Shown: positions 34,538 to 44,142, numbered from the stretch's first letter. The stretch is DNA of 56,843 nt from Candidatus Zhuqueibacterota bacterium (GCA_016928775.1 JAFGKD010000085.1:1-56843); one strand, 5' to 3'. The notes: generated from the letters alone by a model not told the origin. A program made the numbers and translations.

Positions 34538-34840
34538 GTCATTCCCGCGAAGCAGGCTGTTGCAGAAAAAGAGCACGTAGCTTAGAATATAGTCCTCTCT
34601 CCCCCTCGGGGGAGAGAGACAGAGTGAGGGGGGATTGATAATACAGCACTTAACACCATCACCCTGTCCCTCTCCATCGAGGGAGATGGGACTAGTTGCG
34701 CGAGATTCTGGATTTGAACCGAATTTGCAGCAGCCTGGAAGGCGGGAATCCATAACTCGTTTATAAATAGACTCCCGCCTTCGCGGGAGTGACTTGAAAA
34801 GCGTGATTTTCGGGGTTTTTCGACAGTCTCCGAAGGTTTT
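34502..34840. repeat. Palindromic repeat element B (nested inverted repeats)
   Basis: About 340 bp that folds as one long imperfect hairpin. Outer arms: AAAACCTCGAAAGATTGTCG (from 34503) against CGACAGTCTCCGAAGGTTTT (to 34840). Next: GTCATTCCCGCGAAG (34538-34552) against CTTCGCGGGAGTGAC (34779-34793). Next: GCAGGCTGTTGCAG (34552-34565) against TTGCAGCAGCCTGG (34725-34738). Innermost: the CTCTCCCCCTCGGGGGAGAG block near 34597 against a CTGTCCCTCTCCATCGAGGG block near 34664. It lies between the tlpA stop and the DUF6029 signal peptide, and shares its outer arms with element A. Confidence 0.75.
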
Positions 34841-34845
34841 CACAA

Positions 34846-35328
34846 TTACTCTTGCCATAATTGCAGCAGCTCTTTTTCCAGTTCCAGTTCATCGCCAATG
34901 CGATAGCCGGTGTGCGTATAAACGATCTTGCCAGAGGCATCAGCCAGAATGCTGTGCGGGATGACATCCACCATGTAGTTTGCGCTCACGGATCCGTCAC
35001 TGTCCATAAGCCAGGTGAAATCGTAATCATGCTTGCGAATGAATGATTTCACCTTGGCCAAACTGCGCGGTGTGTCTTTGGAGATGGCAAGGACCTTGAC
35101 TTTTTTATCCGGATATTTATCGATTAGATTTTGAATTGCCGGGAATTCTTTTTGACACGGCAAGCACCAGGTCGCCCAGAATAAAATGATTATCGCGTCA
35201 TTGTCAAGATGGTCCGCCATGGTGAACATTTTACCGTCCACGTCTTTGATTTTTATGGCGGAAACATCTTTGGCCAACAGACTGCCAAAAAAAACGAGAG
35301 TGATAAAAAAATGAAAATGATATTTCAT
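34846..35328 (-). CDS. TlpA-family periplasmic thioredoxin-like protein
   Basis: 160 residues: signal peptide MKYHFHFFITLVFFGSLLA and one thioredoxin fold of the TlpA/AhpC-Redoxin type. The active site is WATWCLPCQKEF (Cys55, Cys58), followed by VKVLAISKDTPRS and the cis-proline region VDVIPHSILAD. Such proteins reduce or exchange disulfides in the periplasm. It lies 28 nt after the Omp28/T9SS gene, so probably in the same transcript; its stop is 5 nt from the end of element B. Confidence 0.92.
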   Translation of the reverse strand: MKYHFHFFITLVFFGSLLAKDVSAIKIKDVDGKMFTMADHLDNDAIIILFWATWCLPCQKEFPAIQNLIDKYPDKKVKVLAISKDTPRSLAKVKSFIRKHDYDFTWLMDSDGSVSANYMVDVIPHSILADASGKIVYTHTGYRIGDELELEKELLQLWQE

Positions 35329-35356
35329 GCCAATCGACCTTTGAATAAAAGGATTT

Positions 35357-37171
35357 TTATTTTAGCAGCGTGAATTTTTTCTGCTCGGAAACAATCGATC
35401 CCTCCGCGGTTTCGAACAGGAGGCGATAGACGTACACGCCGGCGCCGAGATCATTGGCTGTGAAACTGGTGCGATGTAAACCGGGCGTGATGTTCAGTAA
35501 TGGTTTTTCTGCAACAAGCTGTCCTAACAATGAAAAGACCTGCAGCGTGGCCGAGGTGCATCGCTCGCCTGCGGCGTATTCTATGATCGTTTGTGGATTA
35601 AACGGATTTGGATGGTTGCCGACCAGTTCAAAAGTAGCGGGACTGCTTTTGGTTGCGATTCCGGTCGGCTGTGCCACCGCCGTGGCTTTGAAAGCCACAC
35701 TGTCTATTTTAGACTTCGCAGAGTCGCTGATCTGCAGGCAGACATAGCCGGAATCCGTTTTGCCGACCTCAGTGAAAAAGTGCATGGAAAATTCCAGACT
35801 GTCGTTCGGGGGAATCTGTGCTTCTGCTTGATCCACCCAGGGTGCCAGGCACAGATCGAGACAAATGGCTGTTGTCCAGGTCTCCGGAATGTCGTTGATG
35901 AAACGATTGAACTGAATGGACAGCTCCGTATCCAGTAAATTGTGCACCAAACCGGCAAAGACGATTTCCTTGCCGGCGGTGTCCGTTACTGTCGTGTCAT
36001 ATACTGTGATTTCAAAGGGGATTGGCGGCGGCTCGACTTTTTCACCAATCGCTGCAACGGTAACAGCCTGGTTGTCGATATTTTGCACAAATGCGATAAT
36101 CTCGCTGTTTTCTTGCACGACATTGGCCGGGAAATCAAACTCGATGTCGCTTTCAAATGTCACACCTTCTTCGATAGGTTGGTCTGTAATGAAGGGGACG
36201 CCGTTCCAGTCCGGATACACGCCCCGGAACACATGTTGAAGAGAATCCAGACCTCCCCAGCTCTGTTTGATGTGTGATTCAACAACGACATAAAAAATGC
36301 GATAATTCTTCACATAGGACGTGGCAAGGCCGGTCAACGCGGCATGAGCGGTAATTTTGTTGTTTTTTTCCATATACGTGAGCTGCATGTCCAGACATGT
36401 ACCATGGCCGAGCGCAGCCAAAAATCGCGGCTTGTAATTTTCACGATACAAATCCTCCCAGGCAAAAGCGGATGCGCCGCCGACAATCTCACTAATGCCG
36501 TTAAATTTTGCCGTGGGATAGCCCGGGACATTATAGAATTCTGCGCGTGGGCGACACTGGGCGTTTTCGTAATTGTCGCTAATATGATAATCAATGGCGG
36601 CAACCTGGCCCGGAAAAGCCCGCTGCAATTCGGTGACGCAACGCGCCGCCCCCGGACAATAGCCGCACCATGTGCCGGTCGCTTTTTCGATCAGCACAAC
36701 CTCGCGGTTTGTCTCAAAAGAATTGACAGCTTGTGTCAACACATCATTGTCCGGATTCATGTCTTCTTGCAGCACAACACGGACAAAATAATTGTATTCG
36801 ACATTGGCGGTAAAGGTGTAAAAACCAAAACTGATCGGCTGTTGTTCACCAGGCGGAAGGTCAGTTGCCGTTCTTGTGCGTTTAACAACAAAGGTGCTAT
36901 CCCATTCCAGATAGCCGAATTCGACATCACATGTCTCGGTATTCAAACCGTTGTTTTGTACCACCGCTTGAACCAGCGTCATTTTGCCACTCTTTACAGC
37001 AACCGGAACGATCATATTCACAACCGAGACATCGTGCTCGAGCTCCATGACAGTCGGTTCATTTTTTTGGGTAAATTCTGCACGCGGACTGTAGGCTGTT
37101 TCACTTGCGATCAATAGGGATAAAAAAATGAGCACAAAAAGCGATGTCAGGATTCGTAGCATTGTTATCAT
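35357..37171 (-). CDS. Omp28-like thioredoxin-fold protein with T9SS sorting domain
   Basis: 604 residues. Signal peptide region RILTSLFVLIFLSLLIA; a CARDB-like beta domain (residues ~50-150, VQAVVQNNGLNTETCDVEFG); then an Omp28-type domain with the thioredoxin-like site GTWCGYCPGAARC (Cys169, Cys172) and VPGYPTAKFNG; then beta domains; then a T9SS type A tail from GNHPNPFNPQTIIEYAAG to KKFTLLK. Omp28-family proteins are outer-membrane-associated with poorly known roles. The tail predicts surface export by T9SS. AAGGAG precedes the ATG at 37171. It starts 9 nt after the PEGA lipoprotein gene. Confidence 0.85.
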   Translation of the reverse strand: MITMLRILTSLFVLIFLSLLIASETAYSPRAEFTQKNEPTVMELEHDVSVVNMIVPVAVKSGKMTLVQAVVQNNGLNTETCDVEFGYLEWDSTFVVKRTRTATDLPPGEQQPISFGFYTFTANVEYNYFVRVVLQEDMNPDNDVLTQAVNSFETNREVVLIEKATGTWCGYCPGAARCVTELQRAFPGQVAAIDYHISDNYENAQCRPRAEFYNVPGYPTAKFNGISEIVGGASAFAWEDLYRENYKPRFLAALGHGTCLDMQLTYMEKNNKITAHAALTGLATSYVKNYRIFYVVVESHIKQSWGGLDSLQHVFRGVYPDWNGVPFITDQPIEEGVTFESDIEFDFPANVVQENSEIIAFVQNIDNQAVTVAAIGEKVEPPPIPFEITVYDTTVTDTAGKEIVFAGLVHNLLDTELSIQFNRFINDIPETWTTAICLDLCLAPWVDQAEAQIPPNDSLEFSMHFFTEVGKTDSGYVCLQISDSAKSKIDSVAFKATAVAQPTGIATKSSPATFELVGNHPNPFNPQTIIEYAAGERCTSATLQVFSLLGQLVAEKPLLNITPGLHRTSFTANDLGAGVYVYRLLFETAEGSIVSEQKKFTLLK

Positions 37172-37180
37172 ATTTTCTCC

Positions 37181-38365
37181 TTAATGAATTGTTGTATGAA
37201 TAATGTGTTTTGTTTCCTGGTTTTGAATGAACGCAACGATTTGTGATTTATTATAATCCCAATCGGGCCAGGTGAGACGGTATGTAAATTGATATTCCTC
37301 TTGCATCGTATCAAACAGGTCTCCAGTTTTGCTGGATAAAAAACCACGAAAAACGAAATCAAAATCAGTCAAACCATTGCTTCCGGGGGGCGAGTCAAAA
37401 TGTATGTCGTTTTCCACGATCGCTACGTAAAGCCGGAGCTGTTCGAGATGGTCGCACGGTGACAGGCGTAAAATCTCCACCTGGACGATCAATTCTGTGC
37501 CGATGAGATTTTTTGTAATGGACAGACCGATCGGCGTCGTATGCGCGGCGAAGATGGACTTGAAAGTTGCGTCAATTTCTTTATAATCCGTCGCATTGAC
37601 CTTAGCGTGACCACCGGCAACAAGTGAAGGTAACGCCGTAATTTGGTAGTACCCTATACGCTCATCCACGTCGTCGCTGGCCGCTTTATAGAAAGGATCA
37701 TTTCGACCGGGCCACCAGGCATAATATTCCATGATAGCGTAGGTGGCTGGATCGGCATTTTCTCTAAACGTGTCCAGGTTATCGGCGGCGATGACGCAGG
37801 GATCACACGAGACATTGCCAAAAGCCTCTAACAAGACGCATGCTTGAATCGGCAGGGAAATCGTTAGATTTAAAAATGTGTCGCGCTGTACATCGACCTC
37901 GCAAGAGCGCGATTGGTAGCCGTTTTTTCGAAAAACAACTGTGTGAGCACCACTTTCCAGGAGCAGGGAATCTGGCGTGACTTTGCCGGTGGTCTGGTTA
38001 TCCACGACGATCTCGGCGCCGCGTGGTGTCGATTCAACACGCACCCAGCCCGTGTTGGCAAGTTTTTCCAGGGTAAATGCTGCCGAGACGGCGCTATTCG
38101 CTCTCACCTCGAGGACGATGGAATCGGGTGTGGCGAAATATTCTTGCAAAAAAATGCGTACGGTGTGATGGCCGGGGATAATATTTTTCAGGGTGTCAGG
38201 CGTTACCTGTGTGGTGTTTCGGCCATCGAGATAAATGAGGCCACCCGGAGGTGTTGAGGTAACAATAATGCTGCCAAACTCGTGCTGCCTGTTTTGATCA
38301 ACAGGCTGTTTCACACCACAAGAAATTGTCAAAATAACAAGGAACAGCAGAAAAAAACGATTCAT
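37181..38365 (-). CDS. PEGA-domain lipoprotein with Omp28-like thioredoxin-fold domain
   Basis: 394 residues from the ATG at 38365. Lipoprotein signal MNRFFLLFLVILTISC with Cys16. Two PEGA domains follow (GSIIVTSTPPGGLIYLDG and WVRVESTPRGAEIVVDN), then an Omp28-like domain with LLEAFGNVSCDPCVIAADNL, a CxxC at 187-190 in the thioredoxin-like position, and YQITALPSLVAGGHAKVN. PEGA modules are common in surface and cell-envelope anchors. It leads the thiol-themed cluster: PEGA/Omp28, Omp28/T9SS, TlpA and DUF6029. I infer a shared envelope role. No strong SD is visible at the chosen start. Confidence 0.8.
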   Translation of the reverse strand: MNRFFLLFLVILTISCGVKQPVDQNRQHEFGSIIVTSTPPGGLIYLDGRNTTQVTPDTLKNIIPGHHTVRIFLQEYFATPDSIVLEVRANSAVSAAFTLEKLANTGWVRVESTPRGAEIVVDNQTTGKVTPDSLLLESGAHTVVFRKNGYQSRSCEVDVQRDTFLNLTISLPIQACVLLEAFGNVSCDPCVIAADNLDTFRENADPATYAIMEYYAWWPGRNDPFYKAASDDVDERIGYYQITALPSLVAGGHAKVNATDYKEIDATFKSIFAAHTTPIGLSITKNLIGTELIVQVEILRLSPCDHLEQLRLYVAIVENDIHFDSPPGSNGLTDFDFVFRGFLSSKTGDLFDTMQEEYQFTYRLTWPDWDYNKSQIVAFIQNQETKHIIHTTIH

Positions 38366-38458
38366 ACACAATCCAACAAGACCGCTTACCAGCAGAATAA
38401 GAGAATGTTTTTAAAAATTAATCAAATAAGTGGTGAAATGCAATTGCTAAATGTCACC

Positions 38459-41400
38459 CTAATCCATATCAAATTTAAGGATAATATCAGCACCGGTTGT
38501 TTTGGTATCACCGCTCACCAATTGCAAAAAGATATACTTTGTCAATTGATATTCGACGGTCACAACTTGCGGTGCGTGATCTTCTTCCAGGGTACCGATG
38601 GAGTGTTCATAGCTCATAAACAAATCCGGCGTAATGTACTTGCCGACAACAAAGGTTGCGGTATTTAAATTATCCTGGCCTTTTATTTCAATATAATCCA
38701 CGCCAAGCTGTTGGCCAAAGCGCCGGGACAGCTCCGCGGACATCATGCCGTAGACCAAATCGGTGGCCAGATAGCCGGTTTGCGACGGCCCCTGGCCATT
38801 TTGTGCGCCAACTTGGTCCGGACTGCGATTAAACAGGATATAGGAAACAGCCTCCCCTTCTGTGATATTGTTATCATCGAGCTTGAATGTGATTTCCGGA
38901 TTGAGCGCCTTGTCGTTCACCAGGAGATAGACCGTTTTTTTGTCGCGGTTTGCATCCCGAAAAGTATATCCGGCTGTGACATTCAGCATTGGATTGATTT
39001 TCTCACCACCCTGGAAACTGATCGTCCCTTCCGTGAGCTTGAAACGCCGCGCCAGGAAATCATACTGGCCCCTGAGAATGTTTATGGTGCCAAACAACTC
39101 GAAAAACTCGGCATTTTTGATTATATCGATATTACCGCCAATTTCGGCGCGAAAATTATCGTTTTTGATCCAGATATTTCTTGGCATCTTGACTTTGAGC
39201 GTACCGCGCAGGTTTTTCATAACAGGAGGCGGAGCCTTTTTTACTTCGACAAATATCGTTGAATCCAGGCGAGATGTATCCGTTTCAGCAGCCGAAATGG
39301 CTTCAACCAGTAGGGGTGTCTGGGGATTTTCGGTTGTATTTTTTCGGCTCGTGAAGGCGGGGAGGTAAATCGAAGCGCGCAGCACCTCCAATGAACCGCC
39401 AAAGTTTAGCGAGTCAGGCGTTCCCTGGATGAAAATATCTGAATCGATTTGAATCTCATGTTCCGGCTTTTGCGATAAATAGAAATCATTCGCACTCACC
39501 TTGATCTGGATGGCGTCCAAAATCCCGGAAAAAATGCTGCTATCCAGAGCAGCAAAGCCAGTTATATCTAAAGATCCCTTGTTTTGTCGTGCTGAAAATC
39601 GTTGCAGGACAATACTGTCTGGCTGGATATTGATCTTCATATTAACATCATCCATCGAGAATCCCAATTGCTCATTCCGTACGTGACAATTCTCAAGTGC
39701 GATATATCCCCGCGGTGTCACATCAGACAACGAATTCGTCGCATGAATGTTAATGTTCAAGTATCCACGATACTCATCGACCCACTGTTTGAGCAGGCCA
39801 ATATTTTGTATTGGTACATCTGTTGCCTGCAGTGAAAGATCAAATGGCCGGCTTTTATGCAGATCGAATTTCTGCTCGGTGAGTGAAAAATATGCCGGTA
39901 TATATCCCGTCAAAATCAGGCTGTCCGTGCGCGGAATCACCAATACATCGGTTGATATTTTTTCATCTTTATAGAAAATAGTGCCATCTATTTTTTTAAT
40001 CAGGATTTTATCGTACTGTGTATCCTGGAGGAGCGTTTTAACCTGCAGCTCTGGTCGATCCGCGGTGCCGGAGAGTGCGATCTCAAGGTCCAATACTCCA
40101 CCCATCTTCTGCTCTTTTTCCACGAAATGGGTAAGCGGCGCAAGATTATAATTGTGAATCCGCAGGAGAAAATTCTCCGGGCCATCCATTCGAACGCAGC
40201 CATCAGCATAGATTTCCGCAGCGACGGAATCGTGAATGATGTTCTGTATGCGCAGGTTGGTGACGATATACTCATCTTTGTTAAAAACGATGGATGTGCT
40301 GTCGCTGCCACCACGCCAGTGGTTATCGAACACATCGACGTCAAGCTGTTTCAAATAAATGATAGGCAACTCGTAAAGCCAGTACTGGCCGTAAATGCGG
40401 GCACGAATGTCCTCGTTTTGTGTCAACTCTGCGTGCAGATCGATTTTTTCCGGAGAGATTTCTGTCTGCAGGCCAATATCCTGAATCAAAATTTTACCGA
40501 GGTCTATCGAATGAACGTTCGCGATGGCCGCGCCGAAAAAATCGTCTTTTCGTTTTTCGATATCCGCAGTTGCCGACAGCGTCTCGATCGCAAAAGTATT
40601 GAACCTCAAAGAATCCGCATTGAGCCTTGTCGACAAAAAAAGTGAGTCCAGATCACCGGTCACGTGAGCGCTCAAGTTGACCCGACCGGCCAAAGTATCG
40701 GCATTGATCAAGGTATTCAGATAAGCCAGGTTATCGGATGTGAGATCAATGTTTACATCGCTGCTCGATTGTAAACCGATGCGCCCGCTGGCTTTTGCTT
40801 GTGCGATATTGCTTTTTGCATAAAAGGAAACAAGATCGAATGATTGCGCCGCCATGGTCGCGTTTATATGGAGCGAATCCAGGTCCACACCATAAATGCG
40901 GGAAGGATGCATGAAAAGCTCCGCCGCTCCTTCGAGTTCATTCAAAGCAAAAGATGTCCCGTTGAGGGACAGGTCAAAGTTCAGATTTGAGGTCATGTTT
41001 GTGTCCAGCAAGGCCGATGCCAGATCGAGTTTTTTGGCAGATACTGTAGCCTCGTAGCGTGGCGTATCGAGAAGAGATCTGGCTGCCGCATCAACCTGAA
41101 CATCGCCCGCGGGGCTCACAAGGTTGAGTTGTGCCTGGGCGCGACCTTTATGATAACGAGCGCGAACAAAAAGGGTGTCTATTTTCCGGTCTTTGATTTC
41201 ACAGTTGATATAATTCATCACGACCGAAGCATCGGCTGATGTCGCCGTGATTCCTTTGCCGTTGATATCCATATGTCCATTCAGCACAATTCCGCTTCCG
41301 AGTTGTGGCGTCCAGTTGGAGAGACTCACATTGTGAAACGAGCTCTTTATTTGATATGTCGGTTCGTTTTTTGTGGAATCACCCAGTAGAGAGGAAAAGT

Positions 41401-42328
41401 TGGTGATATCGGCCTCGAGATATAAATCGCTTTGCCGGCTTTCTACGGAGAGAGAGGTTTTGAGACGATTATCCTTCAACCGGCTATCCAGCTGCAAAGT
41501 CGGTTGCCCCTTTATCGCTAATCCGGGTAGCATGAATTGAAATTCCGAAAAATCGATTGGCTCGGTAGACAGCGTTGCCACAGCGTTCCTCAAAGTGTCC
41601 GCTTCCATGCTGGCGTCAGCGAAAATTCGATTGTGACCGGTCCTGAGCTGGACATTTTCCAGCCTGATGCCGGTCGTATCCTGTTCCAAAAGAAACGCAA
41701 GCTGCTGCAGTCGAAAATCCGGAGAGGTTGTCGAAAACGACAGGCTTGCAAGATTGAGCCTCTTTTGGCTCGCACTATAAAGTCCGGCAAGCTCAAGAGC
41801 AAGGTTAGCGATGCGTCGCGGGATAAGCGAATCAAGCGCTGTAATCGTTGCGTTCAGATTTGTCAATTTGAAAGTGTCGACCTGAATTGTCCATGCGAAC
41901 GGACTGCTGTCGCGTTGCACCGGCATGACCGTTTGTTCCGGTTCGACGATACGAGGCCGAAAAATCCAGCTGCTGTCCTCATGCTGGATGATGTGCGCAA
42001 ATGATGTGTCAATAACAATGGATGAAAACACAATCTTTTTGTGCAACAGATGTCGGGGTGTATAAGAAAGCGATAGAGCCGATATAGCCGCAATGGTATC
42101 TTGATCAGATGCGACGACCAGATCAGACAGGTGCAATTTTGTGAAAAAATTACCATCAATCCGGCCAATGGAGATTTCAGCATTCAGACTCTTTGATACG
42201 GTCTTTTCAACAAAGGACGCGAGCCAGTTTTTGAACGGGCGCGTTTGCAGAAAAAGCGGTATTGCAGCCAAAAAGAGCAAGACCAGCAGCAGAATAACGA
42301 GAATAAATTTGACACTCTTTTTGACCAT
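38459..42328 (-). CDS. tamB: TamB/AsmA-type translocation and assembly module protein
   Basis: 1289 residues with one N-terminal membrane helix (FILVILLLVLLFLAAIPLFL), a long region of repeated beta strands, and the C-terminal TamB (DUF490) domain around FELFGTINILRGQYDFLARR, ISFQGGEKINPMLNVTAGY and YIEIKGQDNLNTATFVVGKY. TamB spans the periplasm as a lipid-transfer or barrel-assembly bridge with an Omp85 partner. Its ATG overlaps the TGA of the upstream TamA/BamA-type gene (TGATG), so the pair is translationally coupled. Confidence 0.92.
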   Translation of the reverse strand: MVKKSVKFILVILLLVLLFLAAIPLFLQTRPFKNWLASFVEKTVSKSLNAEISIGRIDGNFFTKLHLSDLVVASDQDTIAAISALSLSYTPRHLLHKKIVFSSIVIDTSFAHIIQHEDSSWIFRPRIVEPEQTVMPVQRDSSPFAWTIQVDTFKLTNLNATITALDSLIPRRIANLALELAGLYSASQKRLNLASLSFSTTSPDFRLQQLAFLLEQDTTGIRLENVQLRTGHNRIFADASMEADTLRNAVATLSTEPIDFSEFQFMLPGLAIKGQPTLQLDSRLKDNRLKTSLSVESRQSDLYLEADITNFSSLLGDSTKNEPTYQIKSSFHNVSLSNWTPQLGSGIVLNGHMDINGKGITATSADASVVMNYINCEIKDRKIDTLFVRARYHKGRAQAQLNLVSPAGDVQVDAAARSLLDTPRYEATVSAKKLDLASALLDTNMTSNLNFDLSLNGTSFALNELEGAAELFMHPSRIYGVDLDSLHINATMAAQSFDLVSFYAKSNIAQAKASGRIGLQSSSDVNIDLTSDNLAYLNTLINADTLAGRVNLSAHVTGDLDSLFLSTRLNADSLRFNTFAIETLSATADIEKRKDDFFGAAIANVHSIDLGKILIQDIGLQTEISPEKIDLHAELTQNEDIRARIYGQYWLYELPIIYLKQLDVDVFDNHWRGGSDSTSIVFNKDEYIVTNLRIQNIIHDSVAAEIYADGCVRMDGPENFLLRIHNYNLAPLTHFVEKEQKMGGVLDLEIALSGTADRPELQVKTLLQDTQYDKILIKKIDGTIFYKDEKISTDVLVIPRTDSLILTGYIPAYFSLTEQKFDLHKSRPFDLSLQATDVPIQNIGLLKQWVDEYRGYLNINIHATNSLSDVTPRGYIALENCHVRNEQLGFSMDDVNMKINIQPDSIVLQRFSARQNKGSLDITGFAALDSSIFSGILDAIQIKVSANDFYLSQKPEHEIQIDSDIFIQGTPDSLNFGGSLEVLRASIYLPAFTSRKNTTENPQTPLLVEAISAAETDTSRLDSTIFVEVKKAPPPVMKNLRGTLKVKMPRNIWIKNDNFRAEIGGNIDIIKNAEFFELFGTINILRGQYDFLARRFKLTEGTISFQGGEKINPMLNVTAGYTFRDANRDKKTVYLLVNDKALNPEITFKLDDNNITEGEAVSYILFNRSPDQVGAQNGQGPSQTGYLATDLVYGMMSAELSRRFGQQLGVDYIEIKGQDNLNTATFVVGKYITPDLFMSYEHSIGTLEEDHAPQVVTVEYQLTKYIFLQLVSGDTKTTGADIILKFDMD

Positions 42329-44142
42329 CAGAATGCCTCACCAAGCGTGAGATGCCAGCGTATTTGATTGACCTCGTCAAAAACCGGTCTGGCAATATCA
42401 AAACGTACTGGTCCGATAGGTGTGTGAAAACGCAATCCCGTGCCAAAAGCATGTCGCAAATTATCGACGATACTGCCAAAGTTCTCTTGCCATACATTGC
42501 CAAAATCCCAAAAAGTGACGATACCAAAAGAACCCATTAAGGGAAGACGCACTTCCAGACTTCCTTCTATCAATGATTGTCCGCCAATGGGTTTGCCGTT
42601 GGCGTCTTGTGGACCCAATTCATGGCGCGCCCAGCCGCGTACAGAATTGGCACCACCTGAGTATAACCGATCTTCTACCGGTATAAAACCGCTGGCATCC
42701 ATCGACCTGATTTGACCGACCTTGAGACGCGTAGCCAGAACGACGGCGGGAAGCGAGATGTATTGGCGCACATCAATCAGCCATTTTGTATAATGATAAC
42801 TGCTTGGCCCGATGCCGCTCACTTTGAGCGTAAGGCCATTATTGGTGCCTCTGGTCGGAGAAAATATATCATCCGTGTTGTTTTGCGAAATGCCAAGCGT
42901 CATGCTCGATTTATCGTACAGATCCGTCAGGTCTGTTTTTTTTTCAACATCCGCGACGCTGGTGGTATCCAGCTTGACGATTTCATAGGTGTATCCGATA
43001 CCGGCAGTGAATATTCTTTTAATCTGTCGTTGGAGGTAGAGATTTGCGCCGCGTCGATCTACGATGTATCCCGGCTCCTGCTGTTTTCGGATGTACGGAT
43101 TGACCCCCAAAGTCGTGTTCGGATTAAGAAATGCCGGCTGGGAGAAGCGGAGATAAACATGGTACGGTTCCAGCCCCGAATGCTTGACATACAGGTTGAG
43201 CCGGCGCGCACCGCTGAAAAAGCGCAGCCATTGGACGTCGACAAAAGCGCGGAACTGATCTTCCTTGCCCCATCCAGCGCCAACTTTGTTGGTCAATCTC
43301 GGTGCTTCCTTTGTTTTAATCGAAATTGGAATGGCAACATGTGCCGTCTGGTTCAGTCGTGCTTGTATACTTGCGATCTGAAACACGTTGAGTTGATAAA
43401 TCTGTTCTTGCGATTGGTCTATTTTATGACGCGAAAACACATCCCCTTTTTCAAAAGCAAGCTGTTTTCGTATTATTCTGTCCGAGACGTGTTCGTTTCC
43501 ACTGATCATCACATCGCCAAAATAGCATCGTGGACCCGTATCGATGATATAGAGAACTGTTGTTTGATTCTCCAGGGTATCGACTTTGAGCGTATAGTCC
43601 ACGCTTGAATAGGCATAACCCTTATTGACCAGTTCATCTTTAATAAAAAGAATATCTGATTTGAGCAGAACATCTCGAAATCGTTCGCCAGCCTTTAGCG
43701 CAAAACGATTGCGCAGCTTGTCAAGATCAAATGTGTTATAAAATGAGTCATCGACTGATTGAAATAGAATCTCACTGACAATGACCGGATAGCCTTCTTT
43801 AATTTTCAGAAAGATATCGAGCGTGTTTTTTTGATGGTTTTGACGCATAGAGTCCACTGCAATCTGCACGTCAAGAAAACCCTCTCGCTGGTAAAAGGTG
43901 GTTAATTCCTGAATGTCTTGCTGCAACAGGTCTCGGCTAAAGGTGACGTGCGCAGATTTTTCCCGAATTCGTTTCAATCCGCTTTTGGGCTCCAGCGTCA
44001 TCTGGCTTTGCAGCCGGGAGGATGAAAATGACTCGTTCCCTCGAAAGATCACCTTTCGCACACGATAATTATCCTGGGCAAAAACAAGTGCCGCCATAAA
44101 CAAGATTATTATGTAAAGGTAATATTTCATTTCAGGAATCAT
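42328..44142 (-). CDS. tamA: TamA/BamA-family outer-membrane protein (Omp85)
   Basis: 604 residues. Signal peptide KYYLYIIILFMAALVFAQ, then about three POTRA domains (residues ~23-290; the first contains RVRKVIFRGNESFSSSRLQ and another contains YFGDVMISGNEHVSDRII), then a 16-strand Omp85 barrel. The barrel has the family motif VEDRLYSGGANSVRGWA and ends GPVRFDIARPVF then LTLGEAF. Together with tamB it forms a TAM-like module for outer-membrane assembly; BamA is the alternative but coupling to tamB favours TamA. Start may be 44142 or the ATG four codons later (44130). Confidence 0.9.
   Translation of the reverse strand: MIPEMKYYLYIIILFMAALVFAQDNYRVRKVIFRGNESFSSSRLQSQMTLEPKSGLKRIREKSAHVTFSRDLLQQDIQELTTFYQREGFLDVQIAVDSMRQNHQKNTLDIFLKIKEGYPVIVSEILFQSVDDSFYNTFDLDKLRNRFALKAGERFRDVLLKSDILFIKDELVNKGYAYSSVDYTLKVDTLENQTTVLYIIDTGPRCYFGDVMISGNEHVSDRIIRKQLAFEKGDVFSRHKIDQSQEQIYQLNVFQIASIQARLNQTAHVAIPISIKTKEAPRLTNKVGAGWGKEDQFRAFVDVQWLRFFSGARRLNLYVKHSGLEPYHVYLRFSQPAFLNPNTTLGVNPYIRKQQEPGYIVDRRGANLYLQRQIKRIFTAGIGYTYEIVKLDTTSVADVEKKTDLTDLYDKSSMTLGISQNNTDDIFSPTRGTNNGLTLKVSGIGPSSYHYTKWLIDVRQYISLPAVVLATRLKVGQIRSMDASGFIPVEDRLYSGGANSVRGWARHELGPQDANGKPIGGQSLIEGSLEVRLPLMGSFGIVTFWDFGNVWQENFGSIVDNLRHAFGTGLRFHTPIGPVRFDIARPVFDEVNQIRWHLTLGEAF

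Noticed and set aside
34538..34858. N-terminal extension of the DUF6029 frame
   Set aside because: The extra ~107 residues only translate the palindromic element (PRRRES, SPPRGRED type peptides) and precede a signal peptide.
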